From CAVPJW01 sp963705525 (lineage in GTDB: Bacteria > Acidobacteriota > Vicinamibacteria > Vicinamibacterales > CAVPJW01), in the NCBI GenBank assembly GCA_963705525.1, contig CAVPJW010000003.1, positions 186,001 through 250,000 on the forward strand: a DNA stretch of 64,000 nucleotides, written 5' to 3'. Under the pieces are notes generated by a model. It was not told the DNA's origin, did not search any database, and saw nothing but the letters and a program-made list of their open reading frames with translations. Shown here in pieces: positions 18,314 through 27,743 of this stretch (within the stretch, counting starts at the first letter, position 1; each line of letters begins with the position of its first letter). The position numbers were made by a program, and so were the translations under genes.

Positions 18314-21300
18314 GTGCTCGCCGGGATACACGGAGTCTTTCTCTCGCGCACATTTGCCGAGCAACGGTTTCAGGAGGTCTTTGCCGGGCGCATCGGCTCG
18401 TCGACGCTCGAGAGCGCATGGCACGCTTTCGGGCGGTGGCACGCCGAGCACCTGTCACGCCTATATCTTGTTTCCAGCGTTCGATCAATACACGACGCGG
18501 CGTGCGGTCTCGCCGAGTGCCTGATGTTTGACGTGGGCGCGACCGCGGTGTTGTCAGATGGCGTCCATGCAGTCCGGCTGCGCGCAGGCACAACGGTCGT
18601 GTGTTTGCTCTCTACCACTTATGGCGGCGATCTCGGCGTCCTGTGGCGCGTTGCGGTGCGGCACGCGATCGTCATGGGCGCGCGGTGGGCGTTCTGCTTC
18701 AACGGCATGTCGCTTCGCCTGATCGATGTCGAGCGGTCCTACTCGCGTGCCCATCTCGAGTTCGAACTCGAGCCGACGATGCGCGACCGCGAGACGTTCC
18801 GTGTGTTCTGGGGCGCCGTCCGAGCCGAGGCGTTCGCCCGCACGTCATCGTCGCCTGCGCTCATCGAAGAGATCCGTGATGCGTCGGCTCGGCACTCGGA
18901 GTCCGTTTGCCGGTCGCTCCGGACCGGCGTCCGCGACGCTTTGATCCAGTTGCTCCAGGTCATGGTCAATCAGACGCAGGCACAGCGGAACGGGGACCTT
19001 CGAAACGAGGTCGAGCAATGCCTGACGCTGATTTATCGAGTGTTGTTCCTGCTCTTTGCCGAGGCCCGAGGCCTGGTGCCTGTCTGGCACCCGATCTATC
19101 GACCGAGCTACACCGTCGAAGCCTTGCGCGACATCGTCGAGTCGTCCGAGCGGCCAACGGGCCTCTGGGATGCTCTCTCCGCGATGTCGCGACTCGCGCA
19201 TGACGGCTGTCAGGCCGGAAGCTTGATGGTCGCTCCCTTCAATGGCCGACTCTTCGCTCCCGAACACGCGCCCTTGGCCGAGCACCTCGACCCGGACGAT
19301 GAAGTTGTGCGGCGCGTGCTGCTGGCATTGTCAACCCGCCCTGTCGGAACGAGCGGACGTGAGCGGATCGCCTATCGCGATCTCGGCGTCGAGCAGCTCG
19401 GCGCCGTGTACGAAAGTGTCCTCGACTACAAACCGGCGTGGATTTCCCCCACGAGAGCAGAATCCATCGTGAGGCGCGACCCTGCTGGCGTTGTCCTGCG
19501 TCCGGACGGCGGTGGTCGGAAGGCCAGCGGAACCTTCTACACTCCGCGTTCCCTCACGGATTTCCTGGTGCGCCGGACGCTCGCGCCGCTCGTGAGCGAT
19601 GCCTCGTCAGACGAGGTACTCCAGATTCGCGTGGTCGACCCGGCGATGGGGAGCGGCGCTTTTCTCGTCGCGGCATGCCGCTACCTGGCGGCTGCCTATG
19701 AAGCAGCACTCGTTCGAGAAGGACGGATCGGCTCCAGCGAGATAACGGACGAGGACCGCGCAGGTTTCAGGAGATTGGTGGCACAGCGGTGCCTCTTTGG
19801 CGTTGACCTCAACCCGACGGCGGTGCACCTCGCACGGCTCTCGATGTGGCTCGTTACGATGGCGAGGGATCAGCCGTTGACGTTCCTGGACCACCACTTG
19901 CTCGCGGGCAACAGCCTGCTGGGCGCATCGCGCGATGACGTCATGCGCCGCGCGCCGCCGGCCCGCACGGCGGCCCGCACCCGACCGTCAACGTTGTCGC
20001 TCTTCGATGACTCATTCGTCGCGGACACCGTGCGCGACGTCCTGCCTGTTCGAAGCCGGATGGCTCTCCAGGCTGACGACACTCTCGACGCAGTCCGCTC
20101 AAAGGAAGAACTGCTCAGAAAACTCAACCAGCCGGCATCGATCCTCGCGCGCTCTAAAGCGGCATTCGATCTCTGGTGCGCCTGCTGGTTCTGGCCAAAC
20201 GGGGACGATGCTCCTGGGAAGGCGTTCGGCGAGCTGATGAGCGCGGTGCTGGGTCGCCAATCTGTGCTTCAGGGGCGAACGCTGTCGGCGTTCCTCTCGA
20301 CAGCGCGGTCCGTCTCGACAGCCTGGCGTTTCTTCCACTGGCACCTCGAGTTTCCCGAGGTCTTCTTCGATCAGGACGGGCGGGCGCGGGCGTCTGGTGG
20401 GTTCGACGCGGTGATCGGCAACCCGCCGTGGGACGTCCTGCGAGCCGATTCACCCGACGGGGTTCCTCGGGACCGCTTGAAGGATGTCGTGCGCTTCGTC
20501 CGCGACTCCGGAGTCTACTCGTTGTCACGGGATGGCCACGCCAACAGCTATCAGTTGTTTGTCGAGCGCGCGCTGTCGCTCCTTCGAAATGGAGGACGTC
20601 TGGGCCTGGTCGTTCCATCCGGGTTGGCCCTCGATGCAGGGAGCACCCGGCTCAGAAGACAGCTCGTCGACAAATGTGACACCGACATGCTCGTCGGGTT
20701 CGAGAACCGTCGTCGCATCTTCCCGGTTCATCGAAGCATCCGTTTCCTGCTGATGACATCAACGAACGGCGCGGTCACCCGCAGCATCGGCTGTCGCTTC
20801 GGCGAGGATGATCCGGGTGTCCTCGATGCCGTGGCTGACCGTCGGTTGACGACGGTCGATGAGGCGCGCGCGGTCCAGGTCAGCCCGACGTTGATTCGCA
20901 GGCTGTCAGGCGAGTCATTGGTCATCCCCGATTTCCGCAGCGCGCTCGATGTGCGCATCCACGAAGGCGTCGCGTCCCGGTGTCCGATGATCGGCGCCCT
21001 GGAGGGTTGGAACCTCCGCTTCGGCCGCGAGCTGAACGCCAGCGACGACCGCGACGCCTTCTCGTCGCACCCCGGGCCCATCGCCGTTGTCGAGGGGAAG
21101 CAGCTCACGCCCTTCACCGTGGACTTGTCGAAGACGCGCCGATGGATTGAGGAACCTCGCGCTTTGGCGCTCGCAGGGTCGTCGTCACAGGTCGGCCGCG
21201 AGAGGCTCGCCTACCGCGACGTCGCAAGCCCCACCAACCGGCTGACGCTCATTGCCGCCATCCTGCCGGCCGGCGTCGTGTCGACACACACTGTCTTCTG

Positions 21301-21661
21301 TCTCAAGACGGAGGTCGACCGCGACATCCAGATTTATCTTTGCGGCGTGTTCAACAGCTACGTCGCCAACTATCTGATACGAGCGCGCATTTCCACGCAT
21401 GTGACGGTCGCGAGCATTGGTCGGCTTCCGGTGCCACCCTGTGCGACAGGCACGCGCTCGCATGAGCAGGCCATCGATCTCGGACGCACATTGCTGTCCG
21501 CGCGCGGTGCTCACAGCACGGCGACAGCGCGCCTTCAGGCTCTCGTCGCCAGGTTGTACGGCGTCTCCCGCGAGGAGTTCACGCACATCCTGTCCACGTT
21601 TCCCCTGATTCCTGCCGTGGACAAGGCAATGGCGCTCAGCGAATTCGACCAGCTGGCGTGA
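18314..21661 (+). CDS. Eco57I/PglX-like N6-adenine DNA methyltransferase, DrmMI-like
   Basis: A protein of 1115 residues from a GTG 7 bases after the helicase stop. The methylase core has motif I VVDPAMGSGAFLVAACR (about 438-455), then FGVDLNPTAVHLARLSMWL, and catalytic motif IV GNPPW (about 700). These are the signatures of N6-adenine methylases of type IIG and BREX/DISARM type. The C-terminal 300 residues (TPFTVDLSKTRRW to VASIGRLPVPP) resemble a TaqI-like target-recognition domain. The N-terminal 430 residues contain WAFCFNGMSLRLIDVERSYS, similar to the N-terminal domain of type IIG enzymes, but the D-ExK nuclease residues are not evident. It probably methylates host DNA and, with the helicase, restricts unmodified DNA. 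Confidence 0.85.
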   Translation: MLAGIHGVFLSRTFAEQRFQEVFAGRIGSSTLESAWHAFGRWHAEHLSRLYLVSSVRSIHDAACGLAECLMFDVGATAVLSDGVHAVRLRAGTTVVCLLSTTYGGDLGVLWRVAVRHAIVMGARWAFCFNGMSLRLIDVERSYSRAHLEFELEPTMRDRETFRVFWGAVRAEAFARTSSSPALIEEIRDASARHSESVCRSLRTGVRDALIQLLQVMVNQTQAQRNGDLRNEVEQCLTLIYRVLFLLFAEARGLVPVWHPIYRPSYTVEALRDIVESSERPTGLWDALSAMSRLAHDGCQAGSLMVAPFNGRLFAPEHAPLAEHLDPDDEVVRRVLLALSTRPVGTSGRERIAYRDLGVEQLGAVYESVLDYKPAWISPTRAESIVRRDPAGVVLRPDGGGRKASGTFYTPRSLTDFLVRRTLAPLVSDASSDEVLQIRVVDPAMGSGAFLVAACRYLAAAYEAALVREGRIGSSEITDEDRAGFRRLVAQRCLFGVDLNPTAVHLARLSMWLVTMARDQPLTFLDHHLLAGNSLLGASRDDVMRRAPPARTAARTRPSTLSLFDDSFVADTVRDVLPVRSRMALQADDTLDAVRSKEELLRKLNQPASILARSKAAFDLWCACWFWPNGDDAPGKAFGELMSAVLGRQSVLQGRTLSAFLSTARSVSTAWRFFHWHLEFPEVFFDQDGRARASGGFDAVIGNPPWDVLRADSPDGVPRDRLKDVVRFVRDSGVYSLSRDGHANSYQLFVERALSLLRNGGRLGLVVPSGLALDAGSTRLRRQLVDKCDTDMLVGFENRRRIFPVHRSIRFLLMTSTNGAVTRSIGCRFGEDDPGVLDAVADRRLTTVDEARAVQVSPTLIRRLSGESLVIPDFRSALDVRIHEGVASRCPMIGALEGWNLRFGRELNASDDRDAFSSHPGPIAVVEGKQLTPFTVDLSKTRRWIEEPRALALAGSSSQVGRERLAYRDVASPTNRLTLIAAILPAGVVSTHTVFCLKTEVDRDIQIYLCGVFNSYVANYLIRARISTHVTVASIGRLPVPPCATGTRSHEQAIDLGRTLLSARGAHSTATARLQALVARLYGVSREEFTHILSTFPLIPAVDKAMALSEFDQLA

Positions 21662-21814
21662 CATTCGGTAGCTCTTGCCACGCGGCCTTCACGCAGCCAC
21701 ACAGCCAGACCGACCCACGACCGAATATTCGCCCGAAGAGGCGACAAGCGCGCTTCTGGTAGACTGCCTTTCGTCGGCTGATACTGCCGGTCAGACCTTG
21801 GGAGGAGGGGAATT

Positions 21815-23278
21815 GTGGCGCTGCGACGTCTCGCCTTGTTCTTACTGATCACATCCATGTCGTCGGCAGCCGGCGCCGGGGAACTCCAGGACGACCTCAA
21901 GGCCCGCCGCGCGAAGCTCGTCGCCCAGCTCGGACCCGACACGATGGCCATCCTGTGGAGCGCCGAGCCCAAGACGTTTTCGAACGATGTGGCCTACGAG
22001 TTCCGCCAGGACGCAGACCTTTATTATCTGTCTGGCATCGATCAGGAAGACTCGACGCTGGTCCTCATGCCGGGCAACCAGACCCAGAAAGAGATTCTGT
22101 TCATACGCGATCCCGATCCCCGTCGCGAGCATTGGCGTGGGCACAGCCTGACCCTTGACGAGGCCAAGGCGCAGAGCGGCATCGAGACCGTCTACTTCGC
22201 ATCGGCGTTTCAGCCGTTCATCGAGGCGATGTTCGACCGGCGAGCGTACGGCCTTCGACGCACGGCCGAATCCAATGAATACGACGCGTTCTTCGAGGCC
22301 GTCACGAATGGACGTGTGCGGCTGGCCCTCAGGTGGGATCCACCGGCGATGTCGGCCCCTCTCGACCGCGCGCAGCAATTCGGCAACACCATGCGCGACC
22401 GCGTGGCCGGGCTGACGATCGTGAATATCAGCGATGCCATCCACAACCTGCGGCAGGTCAAGACCGCGTACGAGCAGAAGGTGCTGGAGCGCAGCCTGGA
22501 GATCTCGAGCGAGGCCCACGTCGCGGGGATGCGCGCGGCGAAGCCCGGCGCGTTCGAGTACGAAGTCGAAGCCGCAATCGAGCAGGTGTATCTGGCAAAC
22601 GGGGCGATGACGCCAGGCTATCCGTCAATCGTCGGAAGCGGCCCGAATGCCACCGTTCTCCATTACGAGAAATCGAGCCGGCGCATGGAGGCCGGCGACC
22701 TGCTGCTCGTCGATGCCGCCGCCAGCTATCAATACTTGATCGGCGACATCACCCGGACGTATCCCGTCAGCGGCAGGTTCACGCCCACCCAGCGCGAGAT
22801 TTACTCGCTCGTGCTCTCGGCGCAGGAAGCCGCCATGAAGGCGGCGCGATCGGGCGTTCGGACGACGGCCATCGAGACGGCTTCGGAAGAGGTGATCAAA
22901 GCCGGGCTTCTGAAGCTTGGCCTGATCACCGATGCCTCGGGGGATCAGTTCCGGACGTGGTACACGCACGGGATCTGCCACTTCATCGGCCTGGACGTGC
23001 ACGACACGGGCGACTATCGCAGGCTCCTCGAGCCGGGGATGGCGTTCACGATCGAACCTGGGCTCTACATCCGGCCGGAGTCGCTCGACAATCTGCCCAA
23101 GACTCCGGAGAACGCGGCGTTCATCGAAAAGGTGCGACCCGCGGTCGAGAAGTTCAAGTACGTCGGCGTGCGAATCGAGGATTCGTTCCTGCTGACGGAT
23201 TCCGGATTGAAGCGCTTGTCGGTGAAGGCGCCGCGCACGATCGAAGAGATCGAGAGCCTGAAGCGCAGCAGCAACTGA
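21815..23278 (+). CDS. Secreted Xaa-Pro aminopeptidase (M24B, PepP-like)
   Basis: The protein has 487 residues with a signal peptide (ALRRLALFLLITSMSSAAGA). The N-terminal creatinase-like domain includes FRQDADLYYLSGIDQEDSTL, typical of PepP. The C-terminal pita-bread domain has the five metal ligands: Asp in LLVDAAASYQYLIGDITRTY (two), His in THGICHFIGLDVHD, Glu in FTIEPGLYI and Glu in GVRIEDSFLL. It should release N-terminal residues before proline from peptides in the periplasm. The GTG start has GGGAGGAGGGG upstream. It converges on the molybdopterin oxidoreductase gene with only 7 bases between the stops. Confidence 0.9.
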   Translation: MALRRLALFLLITSMSSAAGAGELQDDLKARRAKLVAQLGPDTMAILWSAEPKTFSNDVAYEFRQDADLYYLSGIDQEDSTLVLMPGNQTQKEILFIRDPDPRREHWRGHSLTLDEAKAQSGIETVYFASAFQPFIEAMFDRRAYGLRRTAESNEYDAFFEAVTNGRVRLALRWDPPAMSAPLDRAQQFGNTMRDRVAGLTIVNISDAIHNLRQVKTAYEQKVLERSLEISSEAHVAGMRAAKPGAFEYEVEAAIEQVYLANGAMTPGYPSIVGSGPNATVLHYEKSSRRMEAGDLLLVDAAASYQYLIGDITRTYPVSGRFTPTQREIYSLVLSAQEAAMKAARSGVRTTAIETASEEVIKAGLLKLGLITDASGDQFRTWYTHGICHFIGLDVHDTGDYRRLLEPGMAFTIEPGLYIRPESLDNLPKTPENAAFIEKVRPAVEKFKYVGVRIEDSFLLTDSGLKRLSVKAPRTIEEIESLKRSSN

Positions 23279-23285
23279 GCAGAGG

Positions 23286-26177
23286 CTACAGCTTGTAGAC
23301 CTCGCGCGCGGGCTTCAGCGGACGAAGCAGCCAATAGGGCCGGCGCGTGCCGTCAGGGCTGTGCTGACGCGCCGGCCGCGTCATGCCCAGCCACTTCTTG
23401 TACACCTCGTGCGCCTTTGCGCTGTCTACTGAAATGTCCCCGTACTTGTCGCCCGGCTCTGCGCGCTTGATCCGGACGGCCTGATGCCAGCAGTGCATTC
23501 CTGAGACCGGATCGGGGTGCACGGGGAAGGTCAGGTTCTGGTGAACGCCGACATCGGACCACCAGATCCGTGAGGTGTCGGCATCGCTCGAATCGTACGG
23601 ACCGGCACCGCGCTGCCTCGCCAGCTTCCATCGATCAGCGTCGTGCTCGAGCCGGACGGTTGCCATCATCTGGCGCTGGCCCTGCTCGGCCAGCTTCCAT
23701 CGACCCATGTGGTGACTGCACGCCACGACTCCGGGCCGGATCCCCTCGGTCACCCACGCCTTGATGACGTAATAGCCGGTTTCGGTCTCGACGCGAACCA
23801 GCTCGCCGGTCGCCACGGCGAGGCGAGCCGCATCACGCGGATGGATCCACAGCGGATTGGTGTGCGCGATCTCGTCGAGCCACTTGGCATTGGCGCTGCG
23901 GGTGTGGATCTGAACAGGGAGGCGGAATGTTGAGATCAGCGGGATCTGCCCCTCCTCCATGTTCTCGGGGTGGATGTGGCTCTTGATGTACCGCGGCACG
24001 GCGTACTCAGGCCATCCCCATTCGGCGAGCGTCCGGGAGTAGAACTCGAGTCGACCGCTCGGCGTGGGAAATCCGCGCATGATCGTTTCCCCCACCTTGA
24101 CGCCGACGGGCCGTCGTCCGTCCGCGTCAGGGTCGGGCGTCGCAATCGGGACAATGTTCGGTGACGCCGGCTTGGGCGCCCCGGTGTACACGCGTCCGAA
24201 CCGATCTTCGTGCACGTCCTCGAGCTCCTCGGAGGCGACGGGCTCCTCGTACACGGCGCCAATGCGTTTCCGGATTTCGAAGGCGCCGTATCGCCGCATG
24301 TATTCGAGCGGCGCGAGACTTTCTTCCTCGGCACGCTGCGGCAGCCCGGGAACCGAGTGATTGAAGATGTAGCCGTAGTACTCATCCAGCCCCAGGCGTT
24401 CACCCGGCGTCGCGAGCGACTCGGCGTATTTGCGGATGCCCAAGCTGCCGTCTGGATCGATCCTCCAGGTGAGCTCCAGCCAGAATTCGTTTTCCTCCCA
24501 CACCTCTCCGGGATTTGAGGCCCTCGTATCGTTGCCGGCCGCCTGGCCCAGACGTTCGCGAGCCGCACGCATCACGGGTTGGCGAAAGCCGACCCATTGC
24601 GCGTCGTGCGTCTCGTACGAATGAAGGTCGTGACGCTCCGAGGCGTGGCCCATCGGCAGGACGTAGTCGGCAAAGAACGCCGTCTCGCTCCACGTCGGAG
24701 TCAGGGCCACGTGGCATCCGATGAGATCGGGATTCGTCAGCGCCTCGATCCAGGAGAACCCGTCCGGGTTCGTCCACACCGGGTTGTAGACCCGCGTGAA
24801 GTACACGGCGAGCTTCGCGCGGCCCTCCCTGAGAAAGTGAGGCAGGAGGAACGACAGCTCGTTCATGCCGAGCGGGTATTCCTGCGGCCATGTCAGCTCG
24901 TTCCATTGCGGCGGATGCGGCGGCACATGAATGGGCCTGGGGACGAATTTGTTCCATGCGTTGGGATAGGTGCCGCCTTCAGTCGCCACGGCTCCCATCA
25001 GCGCATTGAGGAGGAACAGCGTGCGCGCGACCTGCCAGCCGCCGACGTTCCCGGAACACGCGCTGCGCCACGTGTGTGTCGAGAGGCGCGTGCCCGCCGT
25101 CGCAACGATCCGCGCGACTTCCTGGATGACGGCCGCGTCCACGCCGGACTCCGCGGCGGCGTACTCGAACGTATAGTCCCGGTACAGCTGGCGCAACGCA
25201 CGCTCGAAGTTCTCGAACGTCGCCTCGACCTCAGGGTGCGCCGCAGCCAGATATTCCTGCCAGTTCCACCATCGGCGCACGAACTCCCTGTTGTACAGCT
25301 CGTGCTGGATCAAGTGGTTGGCGATGGCGAGCATGATCGCCGCCTCGGAACCGGGGTACGGCGCCAACCAGTGATCGGCGTGCGTGGCCGTGTTCGACAG
25401 CCGCGTGTCGAGGACGATCAGCTTGGCGCCTCTGGCCTTGCCCTCGATGACGCGTTGTGCGTGCGGATTGAAGTAGTGGCCGGCCTCGAGGTGCGAACTG
25501 ATCAGGAGCATCACTTCCGCGTTCGCGTGATCCGGACTGGGCCTGTCGAGGCCCATCCAGAACTGATAACCCGCGCGCGCGCTCGACGAGCAGATGTTGG
25601 TGTGCGAATTGTGGCCGTCCACGCCCCAGGCCGCGAGAATCCGTTCGGTGAAGCCGTCTTCCCCCGGACGTCCCACGTGATACATCACCTCATTCGGCTT
25701 GCCCGCCACGATCGACGCGCGGATCCGCGACGCCAGGTCGTCGAGCGCCTCGTCCCACGAAACCCTCACCCATTGACCTTCGCCGCGAGCGCCTGCGCGC
25801 TTCAGCGGAAAGAGAATCCGATCGGGATCGGTCACCTGGTTGAGCGTCGCCGGGCCCTTGGCGCAGTTGCGTCCACGCGACCCGGGATGTTCCGGGTTGC
25901 CCTCGAACTTGCGGATCTCGAGCGAGTCCCGATCGACGTACGCCAGGAGTCCGCAAGCCGACTCGCAATTGAAGCACGTCGTCGGCACCAGCATGTAGCT
26001 GCGCTCGACGCGCGTCGGCCACGATTTTGAGTCGAGCTCGACCCAGTTGTCCCACCGCTGTTTGGGTGGATATGACGCGAGATGAATGCCACTCGGACCC
26101 TGATAGAAGGTCTCACCCCTGGCCTCGGTGTCGGCCCGCGTCACCCGTTTGCGCTTGGTCGGATCGGATTCGCTCAT
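23286..26177 (-). CDS. Molybdopterin oxidoreductase catalytic subunit, sulfite dehydrogenase SoeA-like
   Basis: A protein of 963 residues of the DMSO-reductase family. An N-terminal 4Fe-4S site is formed by Cys68, Cys71, Cys75 (TTCFNCESACG) and Cys105 (GRNCAKGP). The Mo-bis-MGD fold follows (VSWDEALDDLASRI) and a C-terminal cofactor domain carries IHPRDAARLAVATGELV. No twin-arginine signal is present, so the enzyme should face the cytoplasm, as SoeA does and as most tetrathionate or polysulfide reductases do not. GGAAG precedes the ATG at 26177. It follows the Fe-S/NrfD gene by 13 bases. With the TauE/SafE exporter and the persulfide dioxygenase-like gene nearby, sulfite oxidation to sulfate is the best guess, but thiosulfate or polysulfide are possible. 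Confidence 0.8.
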   Translation of the reverse strand: MSESDPTKRKRVTRADTEARGETFYQGPSGIHLASYPPKQRWDNWVELDSKSWPTRVERSYMLVPTTCFNCESACGLLAYVDRDSLEIRKFEGNPEHPGSRGRNCAKGPATLNQVTDPDRILFPLKRAGARGEGQWVRVSWDEALDDLASRIRASIVAGKPNEVMYHVGRPGEDGFTERILAAWGVDGHNSHTNICSSSARAGYQFWMGLDRPSPDHANAEVMLLISSHLEAGHYFNPHAQRVIEGKARGAKLIVLDTRLSNTATHADHWLAPYPGSEAAIMLAIANHLIQHELYNREFVRRWWNWQEYLAAAHPEVEATFENFERALRQLYRDYTFEYAAAESGVDAAVIQEVARIVATAGTRLSTHTWRSACSGNVGGWQVARTLFLLNALMGAVATEGGTYPNAWNKFVPRPIHVPPHPPQWNELTWPQEYPLGMNELSFLLPHFLREGRAKLAVYFTRVYNPVWTNPDGFSWIEALTNPDLIGCHVALTPTWSETAFFADYVLPMGHASERHDLHSYETHDAQWVGFRQPVMRAARERLGQAAGNDTRASNPGEVWEENEFWLELTWRIDPDGSLGIRKYAESLATPGERLGLDEYYGYIFNHSVPGLPQRAEEESLAPLEYMRRYGAFEIRKRIGAVYEEPVASEELEDVHEDRFGRVYTGAPKPASPNIVPIATPDPDADGRRPVGVKVGETIMRGFPTPSGRLEFYSRTLAEWGWPEYAVPRYIKSHIHPENMEEGQIPLISTFRLPVQIHTRSANAKWLDEIAHTNPLWIHPRDAARLAVATGELVRVETETGYYVIKAWVTEGIRPGVVACSHHMGRWKLAEQGQRQMMATVRLEHDADRWKLARQRGAGPYDSSDADTSRIWWSDVGVHQNLTFPVHPDPVSGMHCWHQAVRIKRAEPGDKYGDISVDSAKAHEVYKKWLGMTRPARQHSPDGTRRPYWLLRPLKPAREVYKL

Positions 26178-26190
26178 CGTGTCTTCCACG

Positions 26191-27732
26191 TTACGCAAGC
26201 GGCACGGACTGGCCGGCCTGCACATAGGCGTGCTCGTGGGCCATCAATCCGGCCAGCGCCAGGAGCGCGGCGATCGGCCCCAGCAGGGGCGCCAATCCTG
26301 CCGCCACCATCGCAAGCGCGCTGAACCAGAAATAGCGGCCGAATTTTCCGTGGACCATCTCGCGGGCGGCGAGCTCGGCGTGCGCCGTCGCGTGCGCCAC
26401 GGCCGTCTCGCTCCAGACCAGAAGCAGGTGCATCAGGCTGCCGGCCGCGACGATCCACGCGAGCGGTGTCGCCAGGCTTCCCCACCCGAAGCGCGACACA
26501 AGCAGCAAGAGCGCCGCTCCCCCAGTAAAGGCTTGCAGCAGCAGGTGCACGGGCTTCAGCGGGTTCTGCCAGAGATCGCGAGCCTTCGCCTGCGCGAAGA
26601 GATACGCGGTATAAGCCGCCGTCATCGCAGCGATTGGAATGCCGGCGAGCGCCAGCGCACCGGGCACCGCCGTCAGGTGCAGGAGACCGGCCAGCGTGTG
26701 CAGCGCGAGCACGATGGCGAAGCCCGCAATGATGAACGCGCCCCTTACCAGCCAGCTTCGCCACTGAGGGCGGGTATAGATCAGAAAGAACCGTTCGGGA
26801 TGCTCGAGATCCCAGATGAGGAGGCCGCCCGTCGCCGCGAGAAACACGCCGGAGACGACAGGCGCGATGAGCGACCACAGCTTGTCGTCCGCGTCGAGCC
26901 ATCCGGAAAGCACCAGGAGCGCCGCCACGAGATAGGTGCCGACGGCGAGGGACTTGGTCCATGTGTAGAGACTCACCTTCCAGTCCCACGGCGCCGTGTG
27001 GTGCACGTCGTACGAGAGAAGCGCGGCGGCCGAACTGGTCGTCCCGCCCGGATGTCCGGCCACGACATCATGAGGCCCGCTGCCCTGCTGCTCGCTCCAC
27101 ATGAAGAGCCCGCCCGCCGGGCGCCGGGCCGCGAGAGGGTCGAGCGTGGCCTGATGGGCGCCCTTGTAAAACAGCTTCGGCTGCGTGAGTTTTTCCGGCC
27201 TCCTCACAGCCACCGCTTCGCGCATGACGATCTGCGAGACCTTCGAGCGAGGGTCTTTGAGATCGCCCACAAGAATCGCCTGAGTCGGGCACACGACGAC
27301 ACAGGCCGGCTCGAGACCCATGTCGAGTCGATGCGCGCAGAAGTTGCACTTCTCTGCGGCGTGGTCTTCGGGGTTGATGAAGATCGCATCGTACGGACAC
27401 GCGGCCATGCACGCTTTGCAGCCGATGCAGATCGACTTCGCGAAGTCCACGATGCCGTCGGGCCGCTTGAACATCGCGCTCGTCGGACACGCCGTGACGC
27501 AGGGAGCGTCTTCACACTGATTGCAGCGCGTGACCTGGAAGGCGCGGCGCGCCTGCGGGAACTCGCCAACGTCGACATACTTGACGTACGTCCGCGTGAC
27601 CGACAGCGGCACCTCGTTCTCGGACTTGCAGGCCGTCGTGCAGGCGTGACAACCGATGCACGACGTGTGGTCGATCACCTTGGCCCACTTCGCCGGGCCG
27701 CCGGACGTGCTTCGCGGAATCGTCTGTACCAT
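26191..27732 (-). CDS. Fused 4Fe-4S ferredoxin-NrfD membrane subunit (SoeB-SoeC-type fusion)
   Basis: A protein of 513 residues that joins two subunits normally made separately. Residues about 15-190 hold four cysteine clusters for 4Fe-4S centres: CIGCHACTTACK, CNQCEDAPCVTACP, CIGCKACMAACP and CNFCAHRLDMGLEPACVVVCP. Residues about 250-510 are an NrfD/PsrC-type membrane domain with about eight helices and IWDLEHPERFFLIYTRPQWR, a signature of that family. It would carry electrons between the molybdenum subunit and the quinone pool. The ATG at 27732 is used because the Fe-S domain begins about 20 residues later. It begins 11 bases after the DUF1634 gene. Confidence 0.85.
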   Translation of the reverse strand: MVQTIPRSTSGGPAKWAKVIDHTSCIGCHACTTACKSENEVPLSVTRTYVKYVDVGEFPQARRAFQVTRCNQCEDAPCVTACPTSAMFKRPDGIVDFAKSICIGCKACMAACPYDAIFINPEDHAAEKCNFCAHRLDMGLEPACVVVCPTQAILVGDLKDPRSKVSQIVMREAVAVRRPEKLTQPKLFYKGAHQATLDPLAARRPAGGLFMWSEQQGSGPHDVVAGHPGGTTSSAAALLSYDVHHTAPWDWKVSLYTWTKSLAVGTYLVAALLVLSGWLDADDKLWSLIAPVVSGVFLAATGGLLIWDLEHPERFFLIYTRPQWRSWLVRGAFIIAGFAIVLALHTLAGLLHLTAVPGALALAGIPIAAMTAAYTAYLFAQAKARDLWQNPLKPVHLLLQAFTGGAALLLLVSRFGWGSLATPLAWIVAAGSLMHLLLVWSETAVAHATAHAELAAREMVHGKFGRYFWFSALAMVAAGLAPLLGPIAALLALAGLMAHEHAYVQAGQSVPLA

Positions 27733-27743
27733 GGGGAATTCGG

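Noticed and set aside
24579..26030. Open frame of 483 codons on the plus strand
   Set aside because: It is antisense to the molybdopterin oxidoreductase, whose cofactor motifs are intact. The product is Arg/His-rich without any family pattern, as expected of a GC-rich shadow frame.
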